Positions 1 to 10,133 of a stretch of DNA of 64,000 nucleotides are shown here, in pieces. This stretch comes from Steroidobacter gossypii. GTDB lineage: Bacteria; Pseudomonadota; Gammaproteobacteria; Steroidobacterales; Steroidobacteraceae. Under the pieces are notes generated by a model that saw only the letters and a list, made by a program, of their open reading frames with translations, searched no databases and had not been told where the DNA came from. The stretch's first letter is position 1. Each line of letters opens with the position of its first letter. Location: positions 310,001-374,000 of the forward strand of contig NZ_JAEVLS010000004.1 in the NCBI RefSeq assembly GCF_016801985.1, in the 5' to 3' direction. Position numbers and translations under genes: made by a program.

Positions 1-900
1 CAAAGTCACATCGCCCGCGCCCGCGTTCACCGCTCCGTTCAGAGTGATGCCGTTGCCAGCGCCGCCAGCGACAAGCGTTACTCCATCGCCCGTGGCCACA
101 TCCACGTTGAGCGCACCGTTGGTCGTGCGCACGTCCGTCATTCCATTGGTCGCGTTCGCGGTCACATTCAACGCGTTCGCTTCGGTGATGAAGATCCCAC
201 CGTTCGTGCTGGTTGCATTGAGTGCATTCACATTCGTATTCAAGCGCGCCGCGCCTGCGCCGATCGAGGAGCCCGACATGACCAGCAGGTTGCCGGTGAT
301 CTGATTGCCTGCGCCCGCGACGATCGCCCCACGGCTTGCAGGCGTGCCCGCGTCAAGGAGCACATTGCCGGCGCCGGCATCCACAGCGCCATTGATAGCA
401 ATGCCGTTACCGGCGCCGCCCGCTGCAAGCGTCACGCCGTCACCAGTTGCCTGAGTCACCGTGAGCGCACCATTCGCGGTGGCGACGTCGACGGCGCCGC
501 CGCTGGCGTTGGCCGTGAGGGTCAATGCATCCGATTCGCTGATGAAGATTCCGCCGTTGGTGCTCGTTGCGTTCACCGCGGCAACCGTCGTGTTCAAGCG
601 AGCGGTGCTCGTGCCGACAGTGGAAGCGTTCGCGATGAGCGTATTGCCGGTGATGTGAGCACCGGCGCCCGAGACGATGGCGCCGCGACTCGCGACAGTT
701 CCCGCGGTCAATGTCACATCGCCGGCGCCAGCGTTTACCGCGCCATTCAGTGTGATGTCGTTGCCTGCGCCGCCAGCGATCAGAGTCACGCCAGTGCCGG
801 TGGCCGAGGCGACGGTTAGCGATCCATTCGTAGTGCGAACATCCGCCGCCCCGCCGGTCGCGTTCACCGTGACTGCAAGCCCGTCTACTTCGCTCACATA
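1..900 (-). repeat. Second TpsA repeat array, 118-residue units
   Basis: A related but distinct repeat family lies nearer the C-terminus. Its anchor encodes GGIFI(T/S)E(A/S) and falls at plus positions 185, 539 and 893, exactly 354 nt apart. It is separated from the other array by roughly 1 kb (893-1901) in which the anchor is absent. The array continues off the left edge. Confidence 0.8.
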
Positions 901-3900
901 CACGCCACCGCTCGTGGCGGATGCCGTGAGCGTATTCACCTGGGTGTCGAGCGCATTGCCAGCGTCGCCAAGCGAGGCTCCGGAGAGCGCTGCGCTATTG
1001 CTCACGATGCGGGTGGCATTGTCGCCGTCATCGGTGACCGCTCCGCCCGCAGTGAATGTGATGTTGCCGTTGCCGACGTCGAGCGTGCCCAATGCCACGC
1101 CGTCGGTTTCGTTGACCGTCAGATCGTAATCATTTTCGAGGCTCGCGCTCAGCCGAGCGACGGTCGTGTTCAAGATCGTTGCGCCGCCGGCGGCGCCCGA
1201 GCGGAAGTCGAGGGTTCCCGCCGAGAACGAGAGCTCGCGTGGATTTGCATCATTGTCGACCACATCGGTCGCGCCACGCACCAGTAAATGATCCACCGGC
1301 TGATCGGTGAAGCCGATGCTCGCAGGCACCGTGAGCACGCCGCCCGAGCGCAGGCCGAGCTGGGTGGTGTTGTTGCTGCCAACATTGATGGCGCCAGGCG
1401 CAAGACCGCTGACATTCAGATCACCCGCCGACTGCAGCACGATGGCGCCCGCACGGTTCGATCCGCTGCCCAGCGTAATTGCGCCGGTGGACAATGTCGG
1501 CGCGCCCGAGAGGTTGAGATTGATCTGACCGTCGGCGTTCGTCACCGTTGCAGTCAGCGCGCCGTTGGTCTGTACGTCCAGCGACGATCCCACATCCGCA
1601 TCGTTGGCCGCGTCGAAGTCCACGACCGTGCCGATATTGCTCGTCGCGCTCAGCGACACGTTGCCGCCGGAGATCACGGTCGTGTCGTCGTCATCATCAA
1701 CAAGGGCGCTTCCGCTCAACGTCACTGCGCCGCTTGCGCTGATATTGCCGACCACAACGTTGCCGGCTGCCGCGCTCAGCGACACCGTGTCCTGCGCGGA
1801 CACATCGTTCGCTACGATATTGCCCGTCGTGCTGGTCACGACGACGTCGCCGCCCGCGCCGCCCGCGCTGACGTTGGTCAGCGTCAGGCCATTCGCCTCG
1901 CCGATGTAGACGCCCCCGTTTCCGGCCGTCGCCGACAACGAGTTCACATTCGTGTCGACCTGGCCCGTGCTGCCGGCTGCGCCGATCGCGCCGTTGGCAT
2001 TCAATGTCAGATTTCCAGTCACGACGATACGCGTGCTGTTGTCGCCATCGTCGACGATGGAGCCCGTCGCAGCGGTCAACATGGCCGCGTTGGTCGCGGT
2101 GATGTTGGAGACCTCGATGTCGCCGCCTGCCGCGGTCAACGACACCGTGTCCGCCGCCGTCACGCTGGTGGCTACGATATTGCCTGTGGTGCTGGTCACG
2201 ATGACGTCACTACCAGCGCCGGCCGCGCTGACGTCGGTCAGCGTCAGGCCATTCAACTCACCGATGTAGATGCTGCCCGCGTCCGCTCTTGCGGTCAGCG
2301 AAGCGGCGTCGGTGTCGATCTGGCCCGTGGCACCTGTTGCGCCGATCCCTGCGCCAGCGTCTAACACCAAACTTCCCGTGACGCTGATCCGCGTGCTGTT
2401 GTCACCGTCGTCCAGGATGCTGCCCGTCGTGGCCGTCAACGTCGAGTTGCTCGAGGTGATGTTGGAGACCACGACGTTGCCGGCTGACGCGGTCAATGAC
2501 ACCGTACCCGCCGCGGTCACGCTGTTCGCTACGATATTGCCCGTCGTGCTGGTCACGACGACGTCATTGCCAGTGCCGACCGCGTTGACGTCAGTCAGCG
2601 TCAGGCCGTTCGACTCACCGACATAAATGCTTCCCGCTGTGGTATTGGCGGTCAGTGCAGCGACGTCGGTATCGATCTGACCGTTGGCGCCAGCAGCGCC
2701 GATCCCTGTGCCGGTTAGAGTGGCCGTGGCCGCGGCGATACGAGTGGCATTGTTCGCGTCGTCCCTGATGTAGCCGGCCGAAGCGGCCAGGGTCACCTCA
2801 TCCGTTGCGCTGATGGCGCCGACGGTGATATCGCCTGTGGTGTTCGTGACGTGCACGTCGCTACCTGCGCCTGCCGCGCTGAGGTTAGTCAACGTGATGC
2901 CGTTGGCCTCGCCGATGTAGATGCTCCCGCCGCTGGCACTTGCAACGAGCGAGTTGACGTCGGTGTCGATTTGATCAGTCGCCCCCGCCGCGCCGATCGC
3001 GGCATTGGCATTCAGCGTCAGCGCTGAGGCGGAGATGCGCGTGGCATTGTCACCATCGTCGACGATGGAACCTGCGGTGGCTGTCAGAGTCACTTGATCG
3101 GCCGCAGTCACGGTGTTCACGACGATGTCGCCCGTGCTGCTCCTCACGTTCACATCGCCGCCTGCGCCGGTCGCGTTAACGTCACTGAGAGTGACGCCAT
3201 CGGCTTCGCTGATATACACGCCACCAGCGTCGGCCTCGGCCGACAACGAGGTCACAGCGGTATCGATCGCACCGTTCGCGCCCGCGGCGCCGATGGAGGT
3301 GCCCGCGCTCAAGTTCAGAACTCCGGCGCTGATACGTGTGGCGTCGCTGTTGTCGTTGGTGATCGCGCCGGTCGTGGCGGTCAGCGTGACGGAATTCGTC
3401 GCGGTCACGTTGCCCACCACGATGTCGCCCGTCGCGCTGGTCACAACGATGTCGCTGCCGGCCGCGAACGTGGTGGCGCTGGTCAGCGTCAGGCCGTTCA
3501 ACTCGCCGATGTACATGCTTCCGACACTGGTGCTGGCAGTCAGCGAAGTCACGTCCGTGTCGATCTGACCGGTCGCGCCGGTGGCGCCGATCGTGTACGC
3601 ACTCAACGACAACGCGCGGCCGGAGATGCGAGTCGTATTGTCGCCGTCATCGACGATGGTGCCGGAGCCTGTGGTCAACGTGACTGCATCCGCTGCATTC
3701 ACCGTGCCCACGATCATTTCACCGGACGTGTTGTACACGTACACGTCATTGCCAGCGCCCGCCGCAGTGATGTTCGTCAGCGTGAGGCCGTTCAACTCGC
3801 CGATATAGACGCCGCCCGCGCTCGCGGTGGCCGAAAGCGAGGTCACGTCGGTATCGATCTGTTCATCCGCGGCGCTCGAACCGATGGCCGTGCCGGCAGT

Positions 3901-6720
3901 CAGTGTCGCAGTTTGAGCTCTGATGCGAGTGGAGCTGAAGGTGTCGTCGGTAATCGAACCCACGGTGGCGCTCATCGTCACCGAATCCGCCGCAGTCACG
4001 CTGCCAACCACGATGTCGCCCGACTCACTGGTCACATGCACGTTGTTGCCAGCGCCCAAAGCGCTCACATTGTTCAGCGTGAGGCCATTGAGTTCGCCGA
4101 TATACACGCCTCCGTTTGAGGCCGTGGCGATGAGCTCGGTCACGTCCGTATCGATTTGACCATTCGCAGTGCTCGCGCCGATCGCAGTGCCGCTCAACGT
4201 CAACGTAGATCCCGCGTAGATGCGCGTAGTGTCGATGCCGTCGTCCACGATCGAGCCCGTCGTGGCGGTCAGCGTGACCGTATCCGTGGCGCCCACCGCG
4301 CGGGCGACAATGTTACCCGTTGAACTGGTCACGACGAGGTCGCTGCCGGCGCCGGCGGCTGTCACGCTGGTCAGCGTGATGTCGTCCGACTCGCCGATGT
4401 AGACACTGCCGCTACTGTTGACGCCGAGTGAGTTCACGCTTGTGTCTATCTGCCCCGTCGCAGTCGCCGTGCCGACGCCTGCGCTCGCACCCATCGTCAA
4501 TGTTTGAGTGGTGATGCGCGTCGTGTTGTCGTCGTCGTCGAGGATGGAGCCTGCGCTCGTGACCAGAATCACCTCGTTCGTGGCGGACACCGTTCCCACG
4601 ACGATGTCACCGGTCGTGGATGTCACGTTCACGCGATTGGTCGCGCCAGCCGAGCTGACGTTGGTGAGGGTAAGGCCGTTGAGCTCGCCGATATGGATAC
4701 CGCCGTTAGAGGCGGACGCAGTCAGGGACGTGACATCCGTGTCGATCTGTCCGGTCGCGCCCAGTGCGCCTATCGCGCTGCCGGCGTTCATCGTGAGAGC
4801 GCCGCCAGTGATGCGCGTCGTATTGTCGCCGTCGTCGAGCACCGAGCCGGTGGCCGTGAGATTCACGGCGCCGGCGCCCGCATTCAGTGTTCCGACCGTC
4901 AGCGCTCCACCGGAAGCGGCGGTGATCGCATTGCCGGACACGGTGCCAAGCAATTGCATGCTGCCGTCGGAGTTCAATGTAACCGCGGCATTTCCCGCGG
5001 AGAGCGTCACACCGGACGCGAGCCTCAGCTCACCCCTCGGTGCGTCATCGCCATTCGCACCCGTTGGCGTCGCGGCGTCATCACCTGCAGTAAACTCGAT
5101 CACGCCGTCGTTGGTGCGAACGTCGGCGTTGATGAAAATGTCATCGCCCGCCTGGAAGATCAGTCCGCCGCCCGGCGTGGTGCTCGCGCTGCCGTCGATC
5201 GCATCGGTAACGGTGATGTCGTTGTGCGCCTGGAGCGTGACGGTGGTGCCGGTATCCAGGATGTCCGTGATGGTGCTCGGGGCGATGGTGATGTCATCTG
5301 CCGCGTCTTCAGCGAACGCGTAGTCGTTCGCGGCGCCGTCGTCGCCCGTGTCGCCAGCGAGATCGCCCTCGCCCCCAGTTGCGATGATGATGTTTCGTGG
5401 ATCGAGCAGCAGCTCGCCGGCGAATCCATTCGCAGCTGATAAGTTGGCGGAGCCGCGGAACAGTAACGTTTCCTTGCCTGACACTTCGGCAAAGCCGCCG
5501 TTGCCCGACAACGCGCCGCCGCGCGCGGAGATGGAGCCACCGAAGCGAGTGATCTCATCCGCCCAGACGATGACGCGGCCGCCGTCGCCATGAAGTCCGG
5601 CATCCGCGAGAATGCTCGCGTCCGAGCTCACATAGGTGCGCGCGGCATTCATCACGCCGGGATTCTTGCCCTGGTAGTCACCGCCGATCAGCGCAGTACC
5701 GCCATCTGTCGCGCCTGTAACGTCAACACGCGCGGCGCCGAACAGGCCAACTTGTTCGCCCAGCATCTCGACTCTGCCGCCGCTGCTCACATCATCGCCA
5801 GCGGACGCATCGAGAACGCCGCTTGAACGCACGGTACCGCCCGCACCGATCAGACGAATCGTTCCACCGCTGTTGTCGATCCGCGCCGCGCGCACCACGC
5901 CGGTGTTGTTGACGAGATTTGCAAACACGTCGTCGACTGCTCGGGCGGTCAGCAGCACCTGGCCGCCGTTCGCCTGGATGACGCCGGCGTTCTCCACCGC
6001 GGCGCCCGCGCCGGAATTGTTTGTGAGCAACTCGCCGTCCACTTCGAGCCGCAACAGGCCATCGCCCGCGAGGTCCAACGTCGCCGCGCGTCCCGCCGCG
6101 AGATTCACTGTGCCGAAGTCGGCGATGATGCTGCCGGTGTTCGTGACACGGCCGCCGAGCAAGGTGACGGAGCCGCCGTTGGCGGCCGTGATGGCGCCTT
6201 CGTTCGCGATCGCTCCGACATCCGTACGTGACGTGCCAAACGTATAGCGCCCGGTCGCCGCATCGAAGCCGATCACATCGAGCGAGCTCGCGACCAGCGA
6301 TCCGACGTTGAGCTGCGCGGAGGCGCCGAACAGCATGCCGTTCGGGTTCACCAGGACGACCTGGCCGTTGGCGTCGATGCGGCCGAAGATCTGGCTCGGG
6401 TTCTGATCCAGAATGCGATTGAGCGCCACCGACGAGGAGTTCGGCTGTTGGAAGCGCACGCTTTCGTTGGCGCCCACATCGAACGTGTTCCAGTTGAGCT
6501 GCACGTGCTGCGAGGCCTGATCGATCACGGTCGTGCCCGCGGAGGGCGTCGAAATCGTGGCTTGCCCGTCCACGACTACGCCGCCGGTGGGGCCGGCGAG
6601 CGCCACCGACACCATGCTGAAGCCGAGCAGTGCAACCGCGGGCGCCGACAGGCCGGAGCGGCGACCGCAGATCATCCGCACGGCTTGCATCAGTCGCGTG
6701 TTGGCGGGCCGTTTGTTCAT
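1..6720 (-). CDS. TpsA: giant filamentous-haemagglutinin-like two-partner secretion exoprotein (C-terminus beyond window)
   Basis: The frame is open without a stop for 2240 codons, from an ATG at 6720 to the window edge, so the C-terminus is missing. The start encodes a long signal sequence (MNKRPANTRLMQAVRMICGR, then a hydrophobic stretch ending SVALAG) of the extended type seen in large autotransporters and TpsA proteins. A TPS/haemagglutination-activity domain follows at about residues 43-260, with the landmarks WNTFDVG, NRILDQNPSQIFGRI and NPNGMLFGASAQ; NPNG(I/M) is the family hallmark recognised by the TpsB partner. From about residue 650 onward the protein is built of Thr/Ser/Gly/Asp-rich tandem repeats, listed separately. 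It lies 38 nt downstream of its transporter gene and is the last visible gene of the long secretion array. Likely role: surface or released adhesin, or contact-dependent toxin carrier; the C-terminal end that would decide this is outside the window. Confidence 0.93.
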   Translation of the reverse strand, partial: MNKRPANTRLMQAVRMICGRRSGLSAPAVALLGFSMVSVALAGPTGGVVVDGQATISTPSAGTTVIDQASQHVQLNWNTFDVGANESVRFQQPNSSSVALNRILDQNPSQIFGRIDANGQVVLVNPNGMLFGASAQLNVGSLVASSLDVIGFDAATGRYTFGTSRTDVGAIANEGAITAANGGSVTLLGGRVTNTGSIIADFGTVNLAAGRAATLDLAGDGLLRLEVDGELLTNNSGAGAAVENAGVIQANGGQVLLTARAVDDVFANLVNNTGVVRAARIDNSGGTIRLIGAGGTVRSSGVLDASAGDDVSSGGRVEMLGEQVGLFGAARVDVTGATDGGTALIGGDYQGKNPGVMNAARTYVSSDASILADAGLHGDGGRVIVWADEITRFGGSISARGGALSGNGGFAEVSGKETLLFRGSANLSAANGFAGELLLDPRNIIIATGGEGDLAGDTGDDGAANDYAFAEDAADDITIAPSTITDILDTGTTVTLQAHNDITVTDAIDGSASTTPGGGLIFQAGDDIFINADVRTNDGVIEFTAGDDAATPTGANGDDAPRGELRLASGVTLSAGNAAVTLNSDGSMQLLGTVSGNAITAASGGALTVGTLNAGAGAVNLTATGSVLDDGDNTTRITGGALTMNAGSAIGALGATGQIDTDVTSLTASASNGGIHIGELNGLTLTNVSSAGATNRVNVTSTTGDIVVGTVSATNEVILVTSAGSILDDDDNTTRITTQTLTMGASAGVGTATATGQIDTSVNSLGVNSSGSVYIGESDDITLTSVTAAGAGSDLVVTSSTGNIVARAVGATDTVTLTATTGSIVDDGIDTTRIYAGSTLTLSGTAIGASTANGQIDTDVTELIATASNGGVYIGELNGLTLNNVSALGAGNNVHVTSESGDIVVGSVTAADSVTMSATVGSITDDTFSSTRIRAQTATLTAGTAIGSSAADEQIDTDVTSLSATASAGGVYIGELNGLTLTNITAAGAGNDVYVYNTSGEMIVGTVNAADAVTLTTGSGTIVDDGDNTTRISGRALSLSAYTIGATGATGQIDTDVTSLTASTSVGSMYIGELNGLTLTSATTFAAGSDIVVTSATGDIVVGNVTATNSVTLTATTGAITNDNSDATRISAGVLNLSAGTSIGAAGANGAIDTAVTSLSAEADAGGVYISEADGVTLSDVNATGAGGDVNVRSSTGDIVVNTVTAADQVTLTATAGSIVDDGDNATRISASALTLNANAAIGAAGATDQIDTDVNSLVASASGGSIYIGEANGITLTNLSAAGAGSDVHVTNTTGDITVGAISATDEVTLAASAGYIRDDANNATRIAAATATLTGTGIGAAGANGQIDTDVAALTANTTAGSIYVGESNGLTLTDVNAVGTGNDVVVTSTTGNIVANSVTAAGTVSLTASAGNVVVSNITSSNSTLTATTGSILDDGDNSTRISVTGSLVLDAGAGIGATGATGQIDTDAASLTARADAGSIYIGELNGLTLTDVSAAGAGSDVIVTSTTGNIVATSVTAADTVSLTAAGGDIEVSNITATNAAMLTAATGSIVDDGDNSTRIVVTGNLTLNANGAIGAAGSTGQVDTNVNSLSATAGNGGVYIGEANGLTLTNVSAGGAGGDVVVTSTTGNIVANDVSAQDTVSLSAAAGNVVVGNISASGAVTLSGSALVDDDDDTTVISGGNVSLSATSNIGTVVDFDAANDADVGSSLDVQTNGALTATVTNADGQINLNLSGAPTLSTGAITLGSGSNRAGAIVLQSAGDLNVSGLAPGAINVGSNNTTQLGLRSGGVLTVPASIGFTDQPVDHLLVRGATDVVDNDANPRELSFSAGTLDFRSGAAGGATILNTTVARLSASLENDYDLTVNETDGVALGTLDVGNGNITFTAGGAVTDDGDNATRIVSNSAALSGASLGDAGNALDTQVNTLTASATSGGVYVSEVDGLAVTVNATGGAADVRTTNGSLTVASATGTGVTLIAGGAGNDITLNGAVNAGAGDVTLTAGTVASRGAIVSGAGAHITGNTLIANASTVGTSTARLNTTVAAVNATSTNGGIFISESDALTLTANASGGAVDVATANGALTVTQATGDGVTLAAGGAGNGIAINGAVDAGAGNVLLDAGTPASRGAIVAGAGNQITGNLLVMSGSSIGAGAARLNTNVNALNATSTNGGIFITEANALNVTANATNGMTDVRTTNGALNVDVATGDGVTLVAGGAGNGITLNGAVNAGAGDVTL
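1890..4770 (-). repeat. In-frame tandem repeats of TpsA, 98-99 and 119-120 residue units
   Basis: A block encoding (G)(V/I)YIGE(L/A)NGLTLT recurs. On the plus strand the equivalent of ccgatgtag falls at 1901, 2261, 2618, 2912, 3209, 3506, 3800, 4097, 4394 and 4688. Spacings are 360, 357, 294, 297, 297, 294, 297, 297 and 294 nt, all multiples of three. Each unit carries QIDTDVTSLSA, the YIGE block, a segment like GNDVYVYNTSGE, then VTLTTGSGTIVDDGDNTTRI. Such units normally stack as rungs of a right-handed beta-helix. The lower-coordinate units are about 20 residues longer. Confidence 0.9.
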
Positions 6721-6758
6721 GGACCTAAATCCCTTTTGTTAGTTGGCGCGCGCGAGCT

Positions 6759-8534
6759 TCAGTAGCTGGCGCCGATGCGGAAATAGAACTGCGGGTCGCG
6801 GTCGTTGCCGACCGGGCGATTCGAGAGCGGCGTCGCGACTTCCAGGCGCGCGAACACACGACCGGGCACCGCGAACTGCAAGGCGCCGCCGGCGCCCGAG
6901 AGCTCCACGCTCTCCTCCTGTCCGGACAGCAACGGCGCATTGAGCCAACCCTTGGCGTAATCGGCGAACACCGACAGCTGCAACAGCTGACCCCACGTGT
7001 AGCTGCCAAACGCCGGACGCTTGGCGATGCCGGGCGCGCCCAGGATCAGCTCGACCGAAGCAACGCCGCCACGTTCCGCGAGCACTTCGGATACCGAGTA
7101 CGCACGCACGCTATTCGGGCCGCCGAGGGAAAACTGTTCAAGCGACACGAGCGGATCGTCGCTGTACTGACCATCCACACGCAGCAGCACGGATGTGTTC
7201 TGCGTCAGCCGCTGCAGACGCTGGATCTGCAGCGAGATCTTGTCGAACTCGCCCGAGGCGCCGAAACGGCTCGCTCCGCCGACCGCCGCCGCATCGTAGT
7301 CATCCAGCGAATCGAACAGATCTTTGAAGCCATGCGTGTACGACAGCGTGAAATGGTTCATCCCGCGGAAGCGCGTATCGATCCGCTCCCACTGCGCGTC
7401 GACGCGCGCCGTCGTGAGCTTGTCTTCGTAGATGGCCGTCGGGGGCGCATCGAAGGTCGCGCTCTTCACGTTGAAGGCGAGTCCGATGCTGGCCGAACCG
7501 AGTCGGCTGCGCGGGAAGTCATGGCGATAGCCGATCTCATCGACCTGCGTTTCACCTTCGGTGTCCACCGCCACGAGGCTGGCGGAGCTAGCGCCGATCG
7601 TGTACGTGTTCGTCAGATGCAGCACGCGCAGTGAGTCGCGCGGACTGAACAGAGGGATTTCATAGTCGAGCCCTCCATACAGGCCGTGAGTGCTGCTATC
7701 GGACTCGTCCACCGCATACAGCCCGATGAGCTGCAATCGATCCGCGCGGCGCAAAGGATCGTTGAATGTGAAGACCAGCTGGCCGCGGTACTCACCCGCG
7801 AACTGCGAGCCGTGATTGTCGAGCGCCGTTTCCAGCTCGAACCGATCTTCGGACTGCACGCGCACTGTCAGTCGGCTCGTGCCCACTTCGCGCCCCGCGC
7901 CGAGCACGCCGAACGCCGTGACGCCGGGATAGTTGGTCAGCGTCAACAGCGCCGACTCAATCGAGTTCTTCTCGATGGGCTGGCCCAGCAGCGCGTCGAA
8001 CGGTCGCTCCAAGACGTTCGCGCGGTAGCCGCGGTTGCCTTCGACTTGAATCTCCGCGAGCGTGCCTTCGAGCACCTGGACACTCACCTCGCCTCCGACA
8101 ACCTCCTGCTCGGGCACGAACGCCTGCGCCAGGATGTAACCGCGCTCGCGATAGTACGTCGCAACCTTGCTGGCAACTTCCTGCAGTTGGTTGATGGAGA
8201 AGCCCTCGGGGGGCTGCTCGAGCCGCGCCGCCTCGAGCAGCGACGTAGCTTCCGCGATGGTCACTCCGTGCGCCGGTCTGTCGACGGCGCCCACCAGTCG
8301 AAACGCCTTGACGACGATCCGCGGTCCTTCATCCAACCCCAGCGGTCGGTCATACACGCGAGGAATGGTGAACAGATCCTCACGGGCCTCAACCTTCGGC
8401 ACCGCGGGCTCCACACGTGGCAATGCGCCGCCTGGTGTCGCCGCCGGCGGAACTTGCGCGGCCGCCCGGCCCATCGCGGCGACCGCCAGGGTGACCGCCA
8501 ATGCAGTCATCAATGTTCGATTCGGACGCGCCAC
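6759..8534 (-). CDS. TpsB: outer-membrane two-partner secretion transporter (ShlB/FhaC/HecB family)
   Basis: This is a 591-residue Omp85-superfamily pore that would export the neighbouring TpsA across the outer membrane. A signal peptide is visible at the start (LMTALAVTLAVAAMGRAAAQ). A Pro-rich linker helix and POTRA domains follow (about residues 70-220), including the typical ATYYRERGYILAQAFVPEQ segment with its GY.LA.A.VP.Q pattern. The rest is a predicted beta-barrel containing a PNSVRAY region, and it ends in an aromatic residue (FRIGASY). The chosen start is a GTG 2 nt after the preceding FGE-like gene's TAA stop, with GAGAGG about 10 nt upstream; an ATG eight codons in is the alternative. 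The order transporter-then-exoprotein is typical of TPS loci, but placement behind T6SS regulatory genes is not. Confidence 0.93.
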   Translation of the reverse strand: MARPNRTLMTALAVTLAVAAMGRAAAQVPPAATPGGALPRVEPAVPKVEAREDLFTIPRVYDRPLGLDEGPRIVVKAFRLVGAVDRPAHGVTIAEATSLLEAARLEQPPEGFSINQLQEVASKVATYYRERGYILAQAFVPEQEVVGGEVSVQVLEGTLAEIQVEGNRGYRANVLERPFDALLGQPIEKNSIESALLTLTNYPGVTAFGVLGAGREVGTSRLTVRVQSEDRFELETALDNHGSQFAGEYRGQLVFTFNDPLRRADRLQLIGLYAVDESDSSTHGLYGGLDYEIPLFSPRDSLRVLHLTNTYTIGASSASLVAVDTEGETQVDEIGYRHDFPRSRLGSASIGLAFNVKSATFDAPPTAIYEDKLTTARVDAQWERIDTRFRGMNHFTLSYTHGFKDLFDSLDDYDAAAVGGASRFGASGEFDKISLQIQRLQRLTQNTSVLLRVDGQYSDDPLVSLEQFSLGGPNSVRAYSVSEVLAERGGVASVELILGAPGIAKRPAFGSYTWGQLLQLSVFADYAKGWLNAPLLSGQEESVELSGAGGALQFAVPGRVFARLEVATPLSNRPVGNDRDPQFYFRIGASY

Positions 8535-8536
8535 GT

Positions 8537-10126
8537 TTACGGTACCTCTCGCAATACTCGGAAGCCGGTCAACGCATCACGCGTGTCGGAAGGCAGTCCC
8601 TCGCGCATCGACAGCCGAAGTTTCGCAGCGCCGTCGGCATACGATCCGCCGCGCGCCACACGCATGTTGTTGTTAGCAGATGAGCTCACGGCGGCGCCGT
8701 CGCTCGGCGCGCCGCTGTAATTGTCAGCCCAGGCGTCCTCGACCCACTCGCGCAAATTGCCGAGTGTGTGCATCAGCCGAAAATCGTTGTCGTTGAATTT
8801 TTGGCTGCGAGGCGCTGGAGCGGTGAGATTCGTCAGCATCGAATAGTGCGCGTCGGTCGGCGACAGCTTGTCGCCGCCTGGCACGAGACCAGTTTCTCCG
8901 GCCCGTGCGGCGTACTCCCACTGCGCTTCGCTGGGCAGGCGATAGCGAAATCCCGTCGCGGTCGACAGCCACTCCACATACGCCCGGGCATCCTGCCAGC
9001 TCACATTCGCGACCGGATATTCGTCGCCCGACCACGGCTGAGCGGCGCATGACCGGCCCGTGGCCTCGCAGAACGCATTGAACTCCGCCTGCGAAACTTC
9101 ATGCACGGAAATCGCGAACGGCTCGCGGATCGTGACGCGATGGACCGGCTGCTCGCTCGCGGCGGCAACGCTGCCCATGTCGAATTCGCCCGCGGGAATC
9201 AGCGCGAGCTGCGGACCGTTCTTCCCCGAGGGCAAAGTGTCATAACAGAACGGACGCCGGGAGCGAGCGAGTTCGGGACGGCAAGTGCTCTGACGAGGCG
9301 CTGATGCCACCGCGGGCGCCGAGTTCGGCGCTGCCTTCGAGACAACATCGCTGTTTGTCTTGGGCGCGCTTGTGTCGGCATCCGATTTCTTCGTGCGCGG
9401 CGCAGGCGGCGCATCTGCAATCTTTACTTCTGACTGCGCAGCAGACACGGACTCGGATTCGGAAGTCCTGAATCGATTCACCGTGTCGGGCGCGGTGATA
9501 CGAATCGCAGCATCCGGCGAATTCAGATCCAGCCCCACGGTAACCGCGAGCGCCGCAAGCGGGCTCGACCGCGCAGTGAGCGGTGTTTGCACCAGCGCCT
9601 GTTGTTCCTTGACGCGCTTGCGCACATCGTCGACGAAGCGTTGAAACCACGGCTCGCCCGCGACCGCGCCGATCTGCGCTTGGCCGAGCTCGAGCAATGT
9701 GACATTCAAGTGGGCGACGATCGCATCACTCCAGTCGCCGCGTTGAACGAACGGCTGCACCACGTCGCGAACCGGATTGGTCGGCGCGACCGAATCGGCG
9801 GCGACCTGCTCGTGCGGCGTCGAGGGGCGCACAACCCACCATGCGGCCGCTGCGATCAACAGCAAAGCCACCGATGCGATGATGACTCGCGGCGCTTTCG
9901 TCGGCCTGGGAGGCGGTGCGGCCAGGGTGCTTTTTCTGGTCGGCGCCGGTGCGCCCGCTGCGCGGCCGAGCGAGCGCGGCTGAGTGACCGCCATCTCGTC
10001 CATCGCATGCAGTTGCAGCGAGTCGAGCAGCGGGGCACGTAGCTTGCGATACGTCGGGAGATTGAGCCTGCCCTCGTGATGATCCCGCGCAAGAGCGCGC
10101 AGACGGGCTGCGAGATCGGCGCTCAT
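8537..10126 (-). CDS. FGE/SUMF1-like domain membrane protein of the secretion cluster
   Basis: The 529-residue protein has a short helical N-terminus, one transmembrane segment at about residues 79-97 (VIIASVALLLIAAAAWWVV) and a linker. Its C-terminal formylglycine-generating-enzyme-like fold occupies about residues 290-529, with the landmarks IPAGEFDMGS, VANVSWQDARAYVEWLS, YRLPSEAQWEYAARAG and ARGGSY. The cysteine pair used by genuine FGE after the RGGS(F/Y) motif is absent (ADGAAKLRLSMR instead), so sulfatase activation is unlikely; the fold probably serves binding or signalling. The C-terminal part is paralogous to that of the adjacent kinase (shared CYDTL..G..GP.L pattern). It lies 7 nt after the kinase and 2 nt before TpsB, so the three are almost certainly cotranscribed. 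Topology predicts a periplasmic FGE domain. Confidence 0.85.
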   Translation of the reverse strand: MSADLAARLRALARDHHEGRLNLPTYRKLRAPLLDSLQLHAMDEMAVTQPRSLGRAAGAPAPTRKSTLAAPPPRPTKAPRVIIASVALLLIAAAAWWVVRPSTPHEQVAADSVAPTNPVRDVVQPFVQRGDWSDAIVAHLNVTLLELGQAQIGAVAGEPWFQRFVDDVRKRVKEQQALVQTPLTARSSPLAALAVTVGLDLNSPDAAIRITAPDTVNRFRTSESESVSAAQSEVKIADAPPAPRTKKSDADTSAPKTNSDVVSKAAPNSAPAVASAPRQSTCRPELARSRRPFCYDTLPSGKNGPQLALIPAGEFDMGSVAAASEQPVHRVTIREPFAISVHEVSQAEFNAFCEATGRSCAAQPWSGDEYPVANVSWQDARAYVEWLSTATGFRYRLPSEAQWEYAARAGETGLVPGGDKLSPTDAHYSMLTNLTAPAPRSQKFNDNDFRLMHTLGNLREWVEDAWADNYSGAPSDGAAVSSSANNNMRVARGGSYADGAAKLRLSMREGLPSDTRDALTGFRVLREVP

Positions 10127-10133
10127 AGGTGCT

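Noticed and set aside
1-4770. Regularly spaced repeats considered as a CRISPR array or satellite
   Set aside because: Units are about 294-360 nt, in frame, and diverge along their length; there are no short identical repeats with unique spacers.
1288-5439. Several plus-strand open frames with repetitive Arg/His/Asp-rich products in the TpsA region
   Set aside because: They are shadows of the repeats of the minus-strand exoprotein, which has a continuous 2240-codon frame with signal sequence and TPS domain.
8537-10126. Active formylglycine-generating enzyme (sulfatase maturation)
   Set aside because: The cysteine pair after the RGGSY motif is missing and no sulfatase gene is nearby.
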